A DNA stretch of 64,000 nt, from positions 496,001 through 560,000 of the forward strand of contig JAIUOD010000001.1 of the NCBI GenBank assembly GCA_020161405.1, given 5' to 3'. Source of the stretch: Pseudomonadota bacterium. Its GTDB lineage: Bacteria; Pseudomonadota; Alphaproteobacteria; Caulobacterales; Aquidulcibacteraceae. Below are positions 8,128-17,997 of this stretch, piece after piece; position 1 is the stretch's first letter; each line of letters begins with the position of its first letter. The position numbers and the translations under genes are program-made. The notes under the pieces are model-generated. The model was not told the DNA's origin and searched no databases. It was given only the letters and a program-made list of their open reading frames with translations.

Positions 8128-9150
8128 TTACTTATTTCCTAACAAGCCTTTATCAAGCATTAATTGGGCAATTTGCACTGCATTTAATGCCGCGCCTTTA
8201 CGTAAATTGTCAGAAACAATCCACATTGCAAGGCCATTTTCAACGGTTGGATCTTTTCGAATGCGTGAAACGAATGTGTCATATTCGCCAACACATTCAA
8301 CAATTGTGCAATAACCACCATCATCGCGCTCATCAACAACTTCGATACCTGATGCTTGATTAAGCAAATTTGTGGCCTCTAAATCAGTGATTGGGTTTTC
8401 AAATTCAATATTTACCGCTTCACCATGGCCAACAAAAGTTGGAACACGAACGCAAGTTGCAATAACTTTTATTGATGGATCAAGAATTTTCTTGGTCTCA
8501 TCGGTCATTTTTTGCTCTTCTTTGGTGGCGCCATCATCAAGGAAACTGTCGATATGTGGGATACAATTAAAGGCAATTTGCTTGGTGAAATTTTGTGGCT
8601 TTATTTCTTGATTGGTAAAAATACCTTTGGTTTGCGTCCATAATTCATCCATCGCCTCTTTACCTTTGCCAGAGGTTGATTGATATGTCGCAACCACAAC
8701 GCGCTTAATCTTCGCCGCATCATGCAATGGTTTCAACGCCACAACCATTTGAATAGTTGAACAATTTGGATTGGCAATAATATTTTTCTTGCTAAAGCCT
8801 TCAAGTGCTTCTGGATTAACTTCAGGAACAACCAATGGAACATCAGGATCCATGCGCCATTGTGATGAATTATCAATCACAACGCATCCTTGCGCCGCAA
8901 TTTTTGGCGACCATTCTTTTGAAACCGCGCCGCCCGCACTCATCAAAGCGATATCATATTCTGAAAAATCAAAACTATCCAAAGCCTGACATTTGATAAC
9001 TTTATCACCAAATGAAACTTCACGCCCAAGCGAACGTCTTGACGCAACCGCCGCAATCTTATTAATCGGCAGTTTCAATTCATCAAGTATGCTCAACATT
9101 TCACGGCCAACATTTCCAGTTGCACCAACAACAGCTACATTAAGTCCCAT
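8128..9150 (-). CDS. asd: Aspartate-semialdehyde dehydrogenase
   Basis: Asd reduces aspartyl-4-phosphate to aspartate semialdehyde, the branch point for lysine/diaminopimelate, threonine and methionine synthesis. The 340-residue protein has the NADP-binding GATGNVGREM (9-18), the phosphate-binding SSQWRMDPDVP segment, and the catalytic cysteine in NPNCSTIQ (Cys130). Its length is typical of the bacterial enzyme. It starts with ATG at 9150, divergent from pyrF, and is followed by its own terminator, so it is probably monocistronic. Confidence 0.97.
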   Translation of the reverse strand: MGLNVAVVGATGNVGREMLSILDELKLPINKIAAVASRRSLGREVSFGDKVIKCQALDSFDFSEYDIALMSAGGAVSKEWSPKIAAQGCVVIDNSSQWRMDPDVPLVVPEVNPEALEGFSKKNIIANPNCSTIQMVVALKPLHDAAKIKRVVVATYQSTSGKGKEAMDELWTQTKGIFTNQEIKPQNFTKQIAFNCIPHIDSFLDDGATKEEQKMTDETKKILDPSIKVIATCVRVPTFVGHGEAVNIEFENPITDLEATNLLNQASGIEVVDERDDGGYCTIVECVGEYDTFVSRIRKDPTVENGLAMWIVSDNLRKGAALNAVQIAQLMLDKGLLGNK

Positions 9151-9281
9151 CTTCTTACTTTCATTTCAATGGCCTTGGATTTAAGGCAAGCGCGCGGCTT
9201 TTAGCTATTTTTATGCGACAAATAAAGCCCAAAGCCGCATTTTTCCTTTTATAATACATCTATTCATTGGTAGAAGTAATT

Positions 9282-10187
9282 ATGATTAAAAATGATTCCT
9301 TTGCCAAGCGTTTGAATAAACGCGCCCTTGATTTAAATAGCCCGCTTTGCGTTGGCCTTGACCCTTTTCCCAAATTATTGCCAAGCATTTTTGGTGCGGG
9401 CGATAGGGTTGAAAATTGGGATAATTTCTTTTGCGAAATTATTGAAACTATTGGCGATAAAGTTCCATGTTTTAAACCCCAAATTGGCCTTTTCGAACCT
9501 TGGGGCGCAAAGGGTATTGAATTAGTAGCTAAACTTTCAAAACAAATAAAAGCAAAAAATGCCATAAATATTCTTGATGCCAAACGCGGTGATATTGGCT
9601 CTACTGCGCAGGGCTATGCCGATGCTTATCTTGGCAAAAACCCTGTAATTGATTGCGATTGCATAACTTTAAACCCCTATATGGGTTTGGAAACCCTTGA
9701 ACCTTTCGCACAATATGCACAAGATTTGGGTAAAGGCATTGCGGTTTTAGTACGCACTTCAAACCCCGGTTCACGAGATTTTCAAGAATTAGATTGCGGC
9801 GGCGAACCATTATGGGTGCGCGTTGCAATTGCATTAAAAGAACTTGAATCCCGCCTTTATGATGGCGAATATTCATCACTTATGGTGGTAATTGGCGCAA
9901 CATGGCCAGAGCAGGCAAAAAAACTACGTGAAATCCTTCCCCACACACAATTCCTAATCCCAGGTTTTGGCGCACAGGGTGGCAGTGCAGAAGGCGCACT
10001 GGCGGGCTTTTCAAGTAAGGGCAATCATCTTGAAAATGGCATTATTAATTCATCGCGTGGAATTTTATATCCAGAGAGTGCAAATGAGGCCAAAAATATT
10101 GATGAATGGCGCAAAATTATTTTAGACAATTTAGAAAGCGCAAATTCAGAATTAAAGCATGCGTCCGAAAATGTCATACAATCCTGA
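9282..10187 (+). CDS. pyrF: Orotidine 5'-phosphate decarboxylase, type 2
   Basis: PyrF makes UMP in the last step of de novo pyrimidine synthesis. At 301 residues it belongs to the longer subfamily 2, recognised by LDAKRGDIGSTAQ (98-110, containing the catalytic Asp-Lys-Asp arrangement), ITLNPYMG, and a late INSSRGILYP. The ATG at 9282 is preferred over an in-frame TTG at 9267 because no family-like residues precede it. Other pyr genes are absent from the window. The following addB starts 23 bases downstream and may be co-transcribed. Confidence 0.93.
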   Translation: MIKNDSFAKRLNKRALDLNSPLCVGLDPFPKLLPSIFGAGDRVENWDNFFCEIIETIGDKVPCFKPQIGLFEPWGAKGIELVAKLSKQIKAKNAINILDAKRGDIGSTAQGYADAYLGKNPVIDCDCITLNPYMGLETLEPFAQYAQDLGKGIAVLVRTSNPGSRDFQELDCGGEPLWVRVAIALKELESRLYDGEYSSLMVVIGATWPEQAKKLREILPHTQFLIPGFGAQGGSAEGALAGFSSKGNHLENGIINSSRGILYPESANEAKNIDEWRKIILDNLESANSELKHASENVIQS

Positions 10188-10210
10188 TAATTTGAATTAA
10201 AGGGGTAAAA

Positions 10211-13200
10211 ATGGCGGATTTTGGGAATATTTTTGATGGTTTTGGGCCGCGCGTCTATTCTATCGAACCATATGAAAATTTCCTGCAAATCCTTGCGCGG
10301 GACCTATCCCATGCGATTTTGGAAAATCAATTCAGCTCTGATGCCATAATATTTTTACCAACCCGCCGCGCCGCGCGCCAATTAGCGCAAGAATTTTTAG
10401 ACGCGCGCAAAGAAATTGCAACCATATTACCGCGCATTCGCACCCTTGGTGATATTGACCCCGAAGAAATTAACCTTGCAGGGCTTGGCGGCTATCTTGA
10501 ATTTGAACCCCATATTAGCTCGCAAAGAAAAGTTTTCGAGCTTGCAAAATTGGTGCAAAAAAGAAATGAAATAGCTGATTGGTCACATGATGCTAATAAT
10601 GCGATAAATGGCGCTTTCGCACTTGCGGATTTGCTTGATAGTGCCGAATTAATGGCAAATGGTGAAAGCGGGCCCGATTGGTCGAAACTTGACGACTTAG
10701 TAGAGGGTGAACTTGCCGACCACTGGAAACAATCACGCGAATTTTTAAAAATCATTACCCATTATTGGCCGCAACGCCTTAATGAACTTGGCCTTTGCGA
10801 CCCCGCCAACAAACGCCGTCGTGCAATCGAAATATTGGCAAAATCATGGGAAGAAAATCCGCCCGATTTTCCTATCATTATCGCGGGCTCAACAGGTTCG
10901 GTTCCTGCGGCACGTGAATTAATGCGTGTGGTGGCGGGCTTGCCAAAGGGCTGTGTAATTTTGCCAGGGCTTGATAAAAAAATGCCTGATAGTGAGTGGC
11001 AAAAATTAAAAGAAGAAAATGGTCATCCGCAACGTATCTTATTTGATACAATCAACCATATTGGCATTGACCGAAAAGATGTAAAAAACCTTTATTCACA
11101 GTGCGCAGATAATGAAAACCTCATCTTTAGGCGCCGCGTTTTAAACCTTGCTTTAAGCCCGAAAGAAGCCACCGCAAGTTGGATTAATGAAACCGATAAA
11201 ATTGGCAAAGAAGGCGCAAAAAAAGCCCTTCATCAATTAAGTTTAATCGAGGCGCAAACCGAAGAAGAAGAAGCAAGCGCAATCGCCCTTCATATGCGCC
11301 AAATGCTTGAAGAAGATAAAAGCTGCGCCCTTATATCGCCCAATCAAAATATCGCCCAAAGGGTTTGTGAAAAATTACAAAAATGGGACATAAATATCGA
11401 CCTTTCATCAGGTATTCCATTTAATAAATCGGATTTGGGGATTTTTGTTGAGGCGGTTTGCGAATTTATTTTAAATCCAACCGATCCCAAAACCATTATG
11501 GCACTTTTGGCGCACCCATTTGCCAAATTTGGCATGAATTTTGTCGATAAAAAGCACGGCATGATTGGTCTTGAACTTGCGCTTTTGCGCGGTGCAGCAC
11601 GCGATAAAAGTCTTTTAGCTTTGCAAAATCGTGCGCAAAATTTACGCGATAAAGATTGGCAATATAGGCGCGCGGGTAAAGAGAAAACTTTAAAATTAAT
11701 TGGTGCCATTATTAAGAAATTTGATGAAATCAATTCCATTACCCCACCAATAAAAACCATTGGCGAAATTGCAAAATTTATTAGCACTGCAATGGAAATT
11801 ATTTCTTGTGATGAAAATCAAAAGTATGAATATATTTGGGGCAAAGAAGCGGGTAAAACTGGTTCTTCATTCTTTGGTCAAATCATCATTGATGGGCAAG
11901 ATTTTGAGGTAAAAAACCTGAATGAAGGCTTAAAAATTATCAAAAACCTTATGGGCAAGAATGTGGTACGACCGATTGGGACGCATCCTAATCTTGCTAT
12001 CCTTGGCCCATTGGAGGCGCGGCTTTTACATTTTGATAAATATATATTAGCAGGTCTTGATGAAGGCATCTGGCCACAAGCTGCGCCAATTGATCCATTT
12101 TTATCGCGTCCAATGCGTGAGACTTTGGGTTTGCAATCAAAAGACCTACGCCTTGGGCTTGCGGCACATGATTTTTCGCAATTGGCGGCGAAAGAAAATG
12201 TGGTTTTGACACGTGCCGCGCGCCGTGCGGGCGCGCCATCTGTGCCATCGCGCTGGCTATGGCGTTTGAAAACTTTAATCGCGGGCGCAAGTGGAATTGA
12301 TGCCCAAGAATTGACTATTCACAATTGCGATTTTGATGCTTTAGAGATTTTAAAAAAAACTACGCCCGAAATTGACGTGGATATAAATTCTATAATTCCA
12401 AAACCAAAACCACCAGAATTTTCAAGACCGAAAACCTATTCGGCCACCCAAATTGAAGCCCTTATTCGTGATCCATATAAAATTTATGTGAATAAGGTTT
12501 TGGGTCTAATGCCACTTGACCCATTGGGCGGTGAAATTTCGGCAAAAGAGCGCGGCAGTGCAATCCATAAAGCCTTGGAAATTATTAAAGATTGGGAAAA
12601 GGTCCCAGATAATGCATTTGAAATTTTAATGGGTGAATTTAAAACCCAATTACTTGCCTTTGGTTATGATGAAAACATGCTTGGAATTGAATTAGAGCGA
12701 TTGAAACCAAGTGCGCAATTAATGGTTGATTTTCAAAAATCGCGTGAAGATAGCCAGTTTAAAATTCATGTTGAACAATATTTGGAAACACAATTGGAAA
12801 CCAAAAGCGCAATTTTCAATCTAAAGGCGACCGCAGATAGAATTGACATTGACAAAAATGGTAATGCGCAAATTTGGGATTATAAAACAGGCTCTATCGC
12901 AACAGATGCGCAAATTTCATCATTATTGTCGCCGCAATTGCCCGTTACGGCATGGATTTTGGAAAATCAAGAACCATTTGAAATAAAAAAAGTAAGTGCA
13001 TTTGGTCATATAAAAATTGGCAATAAAAACCCTTATGAGCAAAAATATGAAGGCAAACAAAAAGATAAAAAACCACCTTTATCAATGAATGAAATAATCG
13101 AAAAAACCGATAATAATCTAAAAAATCTATTGGATAAATTTAATCAGGAAGATCAAATATATTTATCAAAACCGCGCGTTGAATTTTTATATCCAAACCA

Positions 13201-13279
13201 AACATGGGAAGATTTAACCGACCGCCTTGCAAGGCGCATTGAATGGGCTGATGCCGCAAATGGGGGCGATAATGAGTGA
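10211..13279 (+). CDS. addB: Double-strand break repair protein AddB (alphaproteobacterial type)
   Basis: This 1022-residue subunit of the AddAB helicase-nuclease processes double-strand DNA ends for RecA-mediated recombination. It opens with an inactivated helicase-like region (FLPTRRAARQLAQEFLD about residues 50-66; IIAGSTGSVPAARELM about 228-243, in place of a Walker A). It ends with a RecB-family nuclease domain showing ATADRIDID..AQIWDYKTGS (about 875-897), where the Asp and Lys are catalytic. Its last eight bases overlap addA, consistent with fixed stoichiometry. AddB rather than RecBCD is usual for alphaproteobacteria. Confidence 0.95.
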   Translation: MADFGNIFDGFGPRVYSIEPYENFLQILARDLSHAILENQFSSDAIIFLPTRRAARQLAQEFLDARKEIATILPRIRTLGDIDPEEINLAGLGGYLEFEPHISSQRKVFELAKLVQKRNEIADWSHDANNAINGAFALADLLDSAELMANGESGPDWSKLDDLVEGELADHWKQSREFLKIITHYWPQRLNELGLCDPANKRRRAIEILAKSWEENPPDFPIIIAGSTGSVPAARELMRVVAGLPKGCVILPGLDKKMPDSEWQKLKEENGHPQRILFDTINHIGIDRKDVKNLYSQCADNENLIFRRRVLNLALSPKEATASWINETDKIGKEGAKKALHQLSLIEAQTEEEEASAIALHMRQMLEEDKSCALISPNQNIAQRVCEKLQKWDINIDLSSGIPFNKSDLGIFVEAVCEFILNPTDPKTIMALLAHPFAKFGMNFVDKKHGMIGLELALLRGAARDKSLLALQNRAQNLRDKDWQYRRAGKEKTLKLIGAIIKKFDEINSITPPIKTIGEIAKFISTAMEIISCDENQKYEYIWGKEAGKTGSSFFGQIIIDGQDFEVKNLNEGLKIIKNLMGKNVVRPIGTHPNLAILGPLEARLLHFDKYILAGLDEGIWPQAAPIDPFLSRPMRETLGLQSKDLRLGLAAHDFSQLAAKENVVLTRAARRAGAPSVPSRWLWRLKTLIAGASGIDAQELTIHNCDFDALEILKKTTPEIDVDINSIIPKPKPPEFSRPKTYSATQIEALIRDPYKIYVNKVLGLMPLDPLGGEISAKERGSAIHKALEIIKDWEKVPDNAFEILMGEFKTQLLAFGYDENMLGIELERLKPSAQLMVDFQKSREDSQFKIHVEQYLETQLETKSAIFNLKATADRIDIDKNGNAQIWDYKTGSIATDAQISSLLSPQLPVTAWILENQEPFEIKKVSAFGHIKIGNKNPYEQKYEGKQKDKKPPLSMNEIIEKTDNNLKNLLDKFNQEDQIYLSKPRVEFLYPNQTWEDLTDRLARRIEWADAANGGDNE

Positions 13280-16200
13280 TATTCTAATTGATAAAACCAG
13301 CGAAGAACAAAGGCGCGCATCAAACCCCGCTATCTCGGTATGGGCTACGGCAAATGCGGGCGCAGGCAAGACAAAGGTTTTGATTGACCGTATCGCTCGC
13401 GTGCTTTTGCAGGGTGCGCAACCTTCAAAAATTCTGGCGGTAACTTACACAAAGGCCGCCGCCGCCGAAATGACCACGCGGCTTTTCAAAACCCTTGGCA
13501 AATGGACGATTGATAGTGATGAAGATTTATCAAAAGCACTTAAGGAACTTGACCCAACTTTAGAAATTAATTCCAATGTTTTGAAAAAAGCACGCGCATT
13601 ATTTGCCAATGCCCTTGAAACCCCTGGTGGCCTTAAGGTTCAGACGATTCACGCTTTTTGCGGCGACGTTCTAAAACGCTTCCCAATAGAAGCGGGCGTT
13701 GCCCCTGGTTTTGAAACCGCCGATGAAGTAATGGCGGGCGCAATTATGGACGAGGCATTTGATAGGGCAAATGCCAAGAACCTACCACTTTATAGCGCAA
13801 TAGCCGCAATTACTCACGGCGATAAAAATAAAGAATTATTGGCAAAATGTATCAATAAATTGGGGCGTAATTTTGAATTTAAGCGCGATGAATTAACCCA
13901 AATTTTCACCCAAAAATTTGGCATTGATATTAGCCAAGATGTTGATGCGGCAATTACGGACGCAGTTCTTTCAATTCCAAAAATAAAATTGCGCGAATGT
14001 GCCAATATTTTATTAGGCGGCAAATCAACCGATGAAAATACAGCAAACACAATTATTGAAGCATTAGAAAGCACACCGCAATTTGCATTTGATTGTTTTT
14101 TATCCTTAATCCTCACTCAAGCAGGGGAGATAAAAAAATCATCACCTGTTACTAAGCAATTTCAAAATAATGCATTGATTGACGAAATATTTGGCTGCTC
14201 ATCTGGCGAATGGCCCGCAGGGGTTTTTGCCGATTTTTTTGAAACCGCAAAACAAATTGAAACCCTAAAATTTTGCCAAAATACTTTAAACCTTATTGAG
14301 GCTTCTAGTGCGTGGCAAAGTGAATATAAAGCATTGAAAAACCAATATGGCCTACTTGATTTTGATGATTTATTGGCAATCACATCCAATCTTTTAAACC
14401 GCAATCAAGGCAGCGCGCTTTGGGTTATGTATAAATTGGATAAGGGGCTTTCGCATGTTTTAATTGATGAAAGCCAAGATACAAGTGCCGAACAATGGGA
14501 TTTATTACACCCATTACTTGAAACCCTTGAAAGCACAAGTAGCGATGAAATTCGCACCCAATTTGTCGTGGGCGATGATAAGCAATCAATCTATCGATTT
14601 CAGGGTGCAAGCCCGCAAAGATATGATGAAGAAAGAAAACGCTTCATTGGTAAAAATGAAATCTATCAAGGCCAATTCCAAGAAGTGCAATTTGATGTTT
14701 CATTCCGAACTGGCGAAGAAATATTAAAAGCGGTTGATATTATTTGGCATACAGGGTTTGGTAATCCAAGTGGTGATTTCCCACTAGAATTAGAAAAAAA
14801 ATACCTGTGGCCACAAAGCCATTTTTCGGCACGTTCAAAAGAAGCCGCCATAACAGAATTATGGCCACTTATTCTTGGTGATAAAAAGGAAAAAATAGAG
14901 CGTGAGGCCTATGATTTTCCGCTTGATGCCGAAAATGAAGAAGATGCCAAATCCAAACTTGCCGAATTAATTGCCCGCCAAATTGCACTTCGCATTAAAA
15001 ATGGTGATAAGGTTTGGACAAAGGATGAAAGCGGCAAACCCGTTTTGCGCCCCTGCAAACCTGCCGATTTTATGATTTTGGTAAAGGGACGCTCTAGCCT
15101 TTATCATCGCATAATTAAACGCCTTAAAAAGCATAAGGTTAAGGTTGCGGGCGCGGATTTAATCATATTGAAAAAAGAACCCGCAATTTTGGATTTATTG
15201 GCGGCGGCGCAATTTGCACTTTGTAATAATGATGATTTTAACCTTGCTTGCCTTTTAAAAAGTTGTTTTTGCAACCTATATGATGATGATAAACATCTTT
15301 TCCCAATTGCCTATAATCGTGGCTTTAAATCCGTTTTACGGATGATTGAGGAAAGCGAAGATAAGATATATTCAAAGGCCAAAGTCTTTCTTGATAAGGT
15401 GAAAAATATCGGCGCACATATTCCGCCTTATGATTTTTTTGCAAAGATTTTGGAAACTAAGATTGATGGCGAAAATACGGGTTGGGATTTATTATTAAAA
15501 CGTTTTGGTGAAGAAGCGCGCGAACCGATTGAAATTTTTTTAGACCTTGCCCTTAATGCAAGCAATATTAATACGCCCAATCTTCATCTATTCATCGACT
15601 ATATTGAAAATAAAGCCCAAAGTGTGAAGCGCGAATTTGATCAAAATGATGATGGGGTTAAAGTTATGACTATTCACGGCTCAAAAGGCCGCGAAGCGCC
15701 AATCGTTATTTTACCGGATACAACCCGCGCCGCAAAAAGCGATAATGATAATTTATATTATGATAGCGAAACCAAAATCCCATTTTGGACACAAAATTGC
15801 GCCTTTAAAACCGATTTTATAAAAACTTTAAACGAGCAGGAAAAGGCCAAACAAGCCCAAGAAGATCAACGGCTTTTGTATGTTGCCATGACCCGCCCGC
15901 GCGACAGGCTTATTTTATGTGGGCATCAATCGGGTTCGGCAAAAAAAGGTTATGGTGATAATTGCTGGTATGATTATTTTGAAAGAAATCTTAATGCCAA
16001 TCAAAATTCGCAAGATTTAATGCTTGATGACAATCAAACAATCGGCAAAATTTGGGGCAAATTACCCGATGGGCCAATTGCAAAACCAAAGGCGCAAATA
16101 ATAAATCAAGAAATCACTATTCCTGATTGGGTTTATAAGCCAATTGATAAAAATGCTATTAATCAAAGGCGTATTGCGCCATCAATTTTGATTGATGAAA

Positions 16201-16757
16201 ATTATGAACCGCCCGCAATTTCGCCAATTTCAGGCAATAAGATTTCGCGCTTTTTACGCGGAACATTGATTCACGAATTACTCGAAACCCTGCCACAAAT
16301 TGAAAAGTCGCGCCAAATAGAACAAGCACAAAAAAGGCTTGCGCGCGAAAATCAAATTGATGATGAATTAAAGGCGGATATTATAAATGAAGCCCTAAAA
16401 ATCATTAATGATGACCAATTTGGTGATTTATTTTCACAAGATTCGCGTGCCGAAGTGGCAATTATGGGTAAATCAAAACTTCTGCCAAATGATATGATAA
16501 TTAATGGCATGATTGATAGAATGATTATCAAGCAGGATGAAATTTTGGTGCTTGATTATAAAACCAACCGCCCGCCACCAAAAAATATCACAGATGCAGC
16601 GCCGCAATATATAAATCAAATGGCCTGCTATTGGGCATTATTGCAAGAGACGTATCCAAAACATCGAATCAAATGCGCCCTTCTATGGACAGATGTCCCA
16701 GATTTGATGGAAATTCCACAGGATTTGATGAAAGAAGCACTGGCAAAACTTAAGTAG
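13272..16757 (+). CDS. addA: Double-strand break repair helicase-nuclease AddA
   Basis: AddA is the 3'-5' helicase and one nuclease of the AddAB complex. The 1161-residue protein has UvrD-family motifs: Walker A NAGAGKT (28-34), TYTKAAAAEM (motif Ia), IDESQDTS (Walker B), VGDDKQSIYRFQGA, MTIHGSKGREAPIVI and YVAMTRPRDRL, then a C-terminal RecB-type nuclease ending VLDYKTNRPP. The ATG at 13272 gives the expected MSDILIDKTSEEQRRASNP start; 15 extra in-frame residues from 13227 lie inside addB and are unlikely. TrxA follows 72 bases later, as in many alphaproteobacteria. Confidence 0.96.
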   Translation: MSDILIDKTSEEQRRASNPAISVWATANAGAGKTKVLIDRIARVLLQGAQPSKILAVTYTKAAAAEMTTRLFKTLGKWTIDSDEDLSKALKELDPTLEINSNVLKKARALFANALETPGGLKVQTIHAFCGDVLKRFPIEAGVAPGFETADEVMAGAIMDEAFDRANAKNLPLYSAIAAITHGDKNKELLAKCINKLGRNFEFKRDELTQIFTQKFGIDISQDVDAAITDAVLSIPKIKLRECANILLGGKSTDENTANTIIEALESTPQFAFDCFLSLILTQAGEIKKSSPVTKQFQNNALIDEIFGCSSGEWPAGVFADFFETAKQIETLKFCQNTLNLIEASSAWQSEYKALKNQYGLLDFDDLLAITSNLLNRNQGSALWVMYKLDKGLSHVLIDESQDTSAEQWDLLHPLLETLESTSSDEIRTQFVVGDDKQSIYRFQGASPQRYDEERKRFIGKNEIYQGQFQEVQFDVSFRTGEEILKAVDIIWHTGFGNPSGDFPLELEKKYLWPQSHFSARSKEAAITELWPLILGDKKEKIEREAYDFPLDAENEEDAKSKLAELIARQIALRIKNGDKVWTKDESGKPVLRPCKPADFMILVKGRSSLYHRIIKRLKKHKVKVAGADLIILKKEPAILDLLAAAQFALCNNDDFNLACLLKSCFCNLYDDDKHLFPIAYNRGFKSVLRMIEESEDKIYSKAKVFLDKVKNIGAHIPPYDFFAKILETKIDGENTGWDLLLKRFGEEAREPIEIFLDLALNASNINTPNLHLFIDYIENKAQSVKREFDQNDDGVKVMTIHGSKGREAPIVILPDTTRAAKSDNDNLYYDSETKIPFWTQNCAFKTDFIKTLNEQEKAKQAQEDQRLLYVAMTRPRDRLILCGHQSGSAKKGYGDNCWYDYFERNLNANQNSQDLMLDDNQTIGKIWGKLPDGPIAKPKAQIINQEITIPDWVYKPIDKNAINQRRIAPSILIDENYEPPAISPISGNKISRFLRGTLIHELLETLPQIEKSRQIEQAQKRLARENQIDDELKADIINEALKIINDDQFGDLFSQDSRAEVAIMGKSKLLPNDMIINGMIDRMIIKQDEILVLDYKTNRPPPKNITDAAPQYINQMACYWALLQETYPKHRIKCALLWTDVPDLMEIPQDLMKEALAKLK

Positions 16758-16829
16758 AAATGTATGGTCTAAAACCTTGACTTAGGGAAAAAGGTTCTTA
16801 ACTCTAATCTTTATTCTTGGAGAAAAATT

Positions 16830-17150
16830 ATGGCCACAGTTAGTGTTAGCGATGAAAGTTTTGAAGCCGATGTTATTGGCTCGTCAAAACCAGTTTTAGT
16901 GGATTTTTGGGCAAGCTGGTGTGCGCCATGTAAGGCAATTGCGCCAAGCCTTGAAGAAATTTCAAATGAATTGGGCGAAGAAATCACAATCGCAAAAATC
17001 AATATTGATGATAACCCCCTTACACCAAGCAAATTTGGCGTGCGCGGCATTCCGACTATGATGATTTTCAAAGACGGAAAAGTTGTTTCGACCCAAGTGG
17101 GCGCAATGGCAAAGAACCGAATTGACGGCTGGATAAAAGATAGCATTTAA
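16830..17150 (+). CDS. trxA: Thioredoxin
   Basis: This 106-residue cytoplasmic thioredoxin supplies reducing equivalents to ribonucleotide reductase, methionine sulfoxide reductases and others. It shows the active site WCAPC (30-34; the more usual sequence is WCGPC), the buried Asp25-equivalent in VDFWASW, and the cis-proline in RGIPT (Pro75). GGAGAA lies upstream of the ATG. It follows addAB and precedes the PTS genes on the same strand, so the five genes from addB may be transcribed together. Confidence 0.96.
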   Translation: MATVSVSDESFEADVIGSSKPVLVDFWASWCAPCKAIAPSLEEISNELGEEITIAKINIDDNPLTPSKFGVRGIPTMMIFKDGKVVSTQVGAMAKNRIDGWIKDSI

Positions 17151-17164
17151 TCGGGGATTATTTG

Positions 17165-17563
17165 ATGATTGGTGTCGTGGTCGTTAGTCACGGGGATTTA
17201 TCCGTAGAGCTTGTAAAGGCTGCGGAGCATGTAGTTGGTAAACAAAGCCAAATGACACCAATTTCAATTGGCCCTGATGATGATATGACTGTGCGGCGCG
17301 ATGATATTTTAGCGGCCTGTGTGGCTGCGGATACTGGCGAGGGCGTGATTATCCTTACTGATATGTTTGGTGGTACGCCATCAAACCTTGCCATTTCAAT
17401 TATGGAACGTGGAAATTACGAAGTTATAGCAGGTGCAAATTTGCCAATGCTCATTAAACTTGCGGAAGTTAGAAAGACGCAATCAATTGCGCGCGCCGCT
17501 TTCGCAGCCCAAGATGCGGCAAGAAAGTATATTGCCGTTGTTTCTTCATTATTGGCGAATTAG
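17165..17563 (+). CDS. PTS EIIA component, mannose family
   Basis: This 132-residue protein receives phosphate from HPr on His9 (VVVSHGDLS). In alphaproteobacteria the free-standing EIIA-Man usually acts in regulation rather than sugar uptake, because no EIIB or EIIC partner is encoded with it; none is present here. Fold signatures include ILTDMFGGTPSNLAISI (central, about 57-73). The ATG at 17165 is preferred over an in-frame TTG one codon upstream. It sits 15 bases before the HPr gene. HPr kinase, normally the upstream neighbour in this group, is not in the window. Confidence 0.92.
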   Translation: MIGVVVVSHGDLSVELVKAAEHVVGKQSQMTPISIGPDDDMTVRRDDILAACVAADTGEGVIILTDMFGGTPSNLAISIMERGNYEVIAGANLPMLIKLAEVRKTQSIARAAFAAQDAARKYIAVVSSLLAN

Positions 17564-17578
17564 GAGGAAGTTTGCCAT

Positions 17579-17857
17579 ATGTCTAAAGTTTCCAAAGAAG
17601 TCGCAATTACCAATAAACGCGGCCTTCACGCCCGCGCATCTTCAAAATTCGCCGTTTTGGCCGCCGAATTTAAAGACACCGAAATCAAAGTCTCCAAAGA
17701 TGATGATGAAGTTTCGGGCGATTCCATCATGGATCTTATGATGCTCGCCGCAGGCATAGGCTCCAGCATAGAAATCAGTGCCGAAGGCGAACGCGCGCAA
17801 GAGGCAGTTGATGCGTTAGTCGCACTAGTTGAGAATAAATTCGGCGAAGAAGAATAG
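17579..17857 (+). CDS. ptsH: Phosphocarrier protein HPr
   Basis: HPr relays phosphate from enzyme I to EIIA. The 92-residue protein has the catalytic histidine in GLHARAS (His17, equivalent to His15) and a regulatory serine in GDSIMDLMML (Ser49, equivalent to Ser46), the residue phosphorylated by HPr kinase. The serine therefore predicts that an HprK exists elsewhere in the genome. A strong TAGGAGGA precedes the ATG, partly within the end of the EIIA gene. Downstream lies the three-hairpin 3' element. Enzyme I is not in the window. Confidence 0.93.
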   Translation: MSKVSKEVAITNKRGLHARASSKFAVLAAEFKDTEIKVSKDDDEVSGDSIMDLMMLAAGIGSSIEISAEGERAQEAVDALVALVENKFGEEE

Positions 17858-17864
17858 AAATCTT

Positions 17865-17996
17865 AAATTGCCGCCCTCGGCCTTCGGCCTCACTTAGCAA
17901 TTTATTAAAATAAGGACAAAAATATTTGAAAATGCGATTTCCAAATATTTTAGACATATTCCATAAAAAAGCTCGAAACATAGTTTCGAGCTTTTT
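17865..17996 (+). other. Three-hairpin 3' element of the HPr gene
   Basis: Seven bases after the HPr stop, hairpin B (AAATTGC 17865-17871 with GCAATTT 17897-17903) encloses CGCCCTCG, a GGCC-TTC-GGCC inner stem and CTCACTTA. GGACA (17914-17918) leads into hairpin A (17919-17951, 13 of 14 positions paired, loop TGCGA), followed by GACAT (17953-17957). Hairpin 0 (17966-17996, 14-bp stem, loop ATA, T-run) ends the module. The same order of boxes follows pgm and atpD. Hairpin 0 is shared with the convergent pgm copy. Confidence 0.75.
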
Positions 17997-17997
17997 C
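17966..17997. terminator. Bidirectional terminator between HPr and pgm
   Basis: A perfect 14-bp stem, A5GCTCGAAAC (17966-17979) with GTTTCGAGCT5 (17983-17996), carries only a 3-nt ATA loop. Runs of A on the left and T on the right make it a Rho-independent terminator in both directions, serving convergent HPr and pgm. Confidence 0.9.

Noticed and set aside
17775..17981. A 68-codon minus-strand frame through the HPr 3' region
   Set aside because: It runs antisense to HPr and through the hairpin repeat. Its codons follow the palindromic boxes and it has no ribosome site, so it is a by-product of the repeat.
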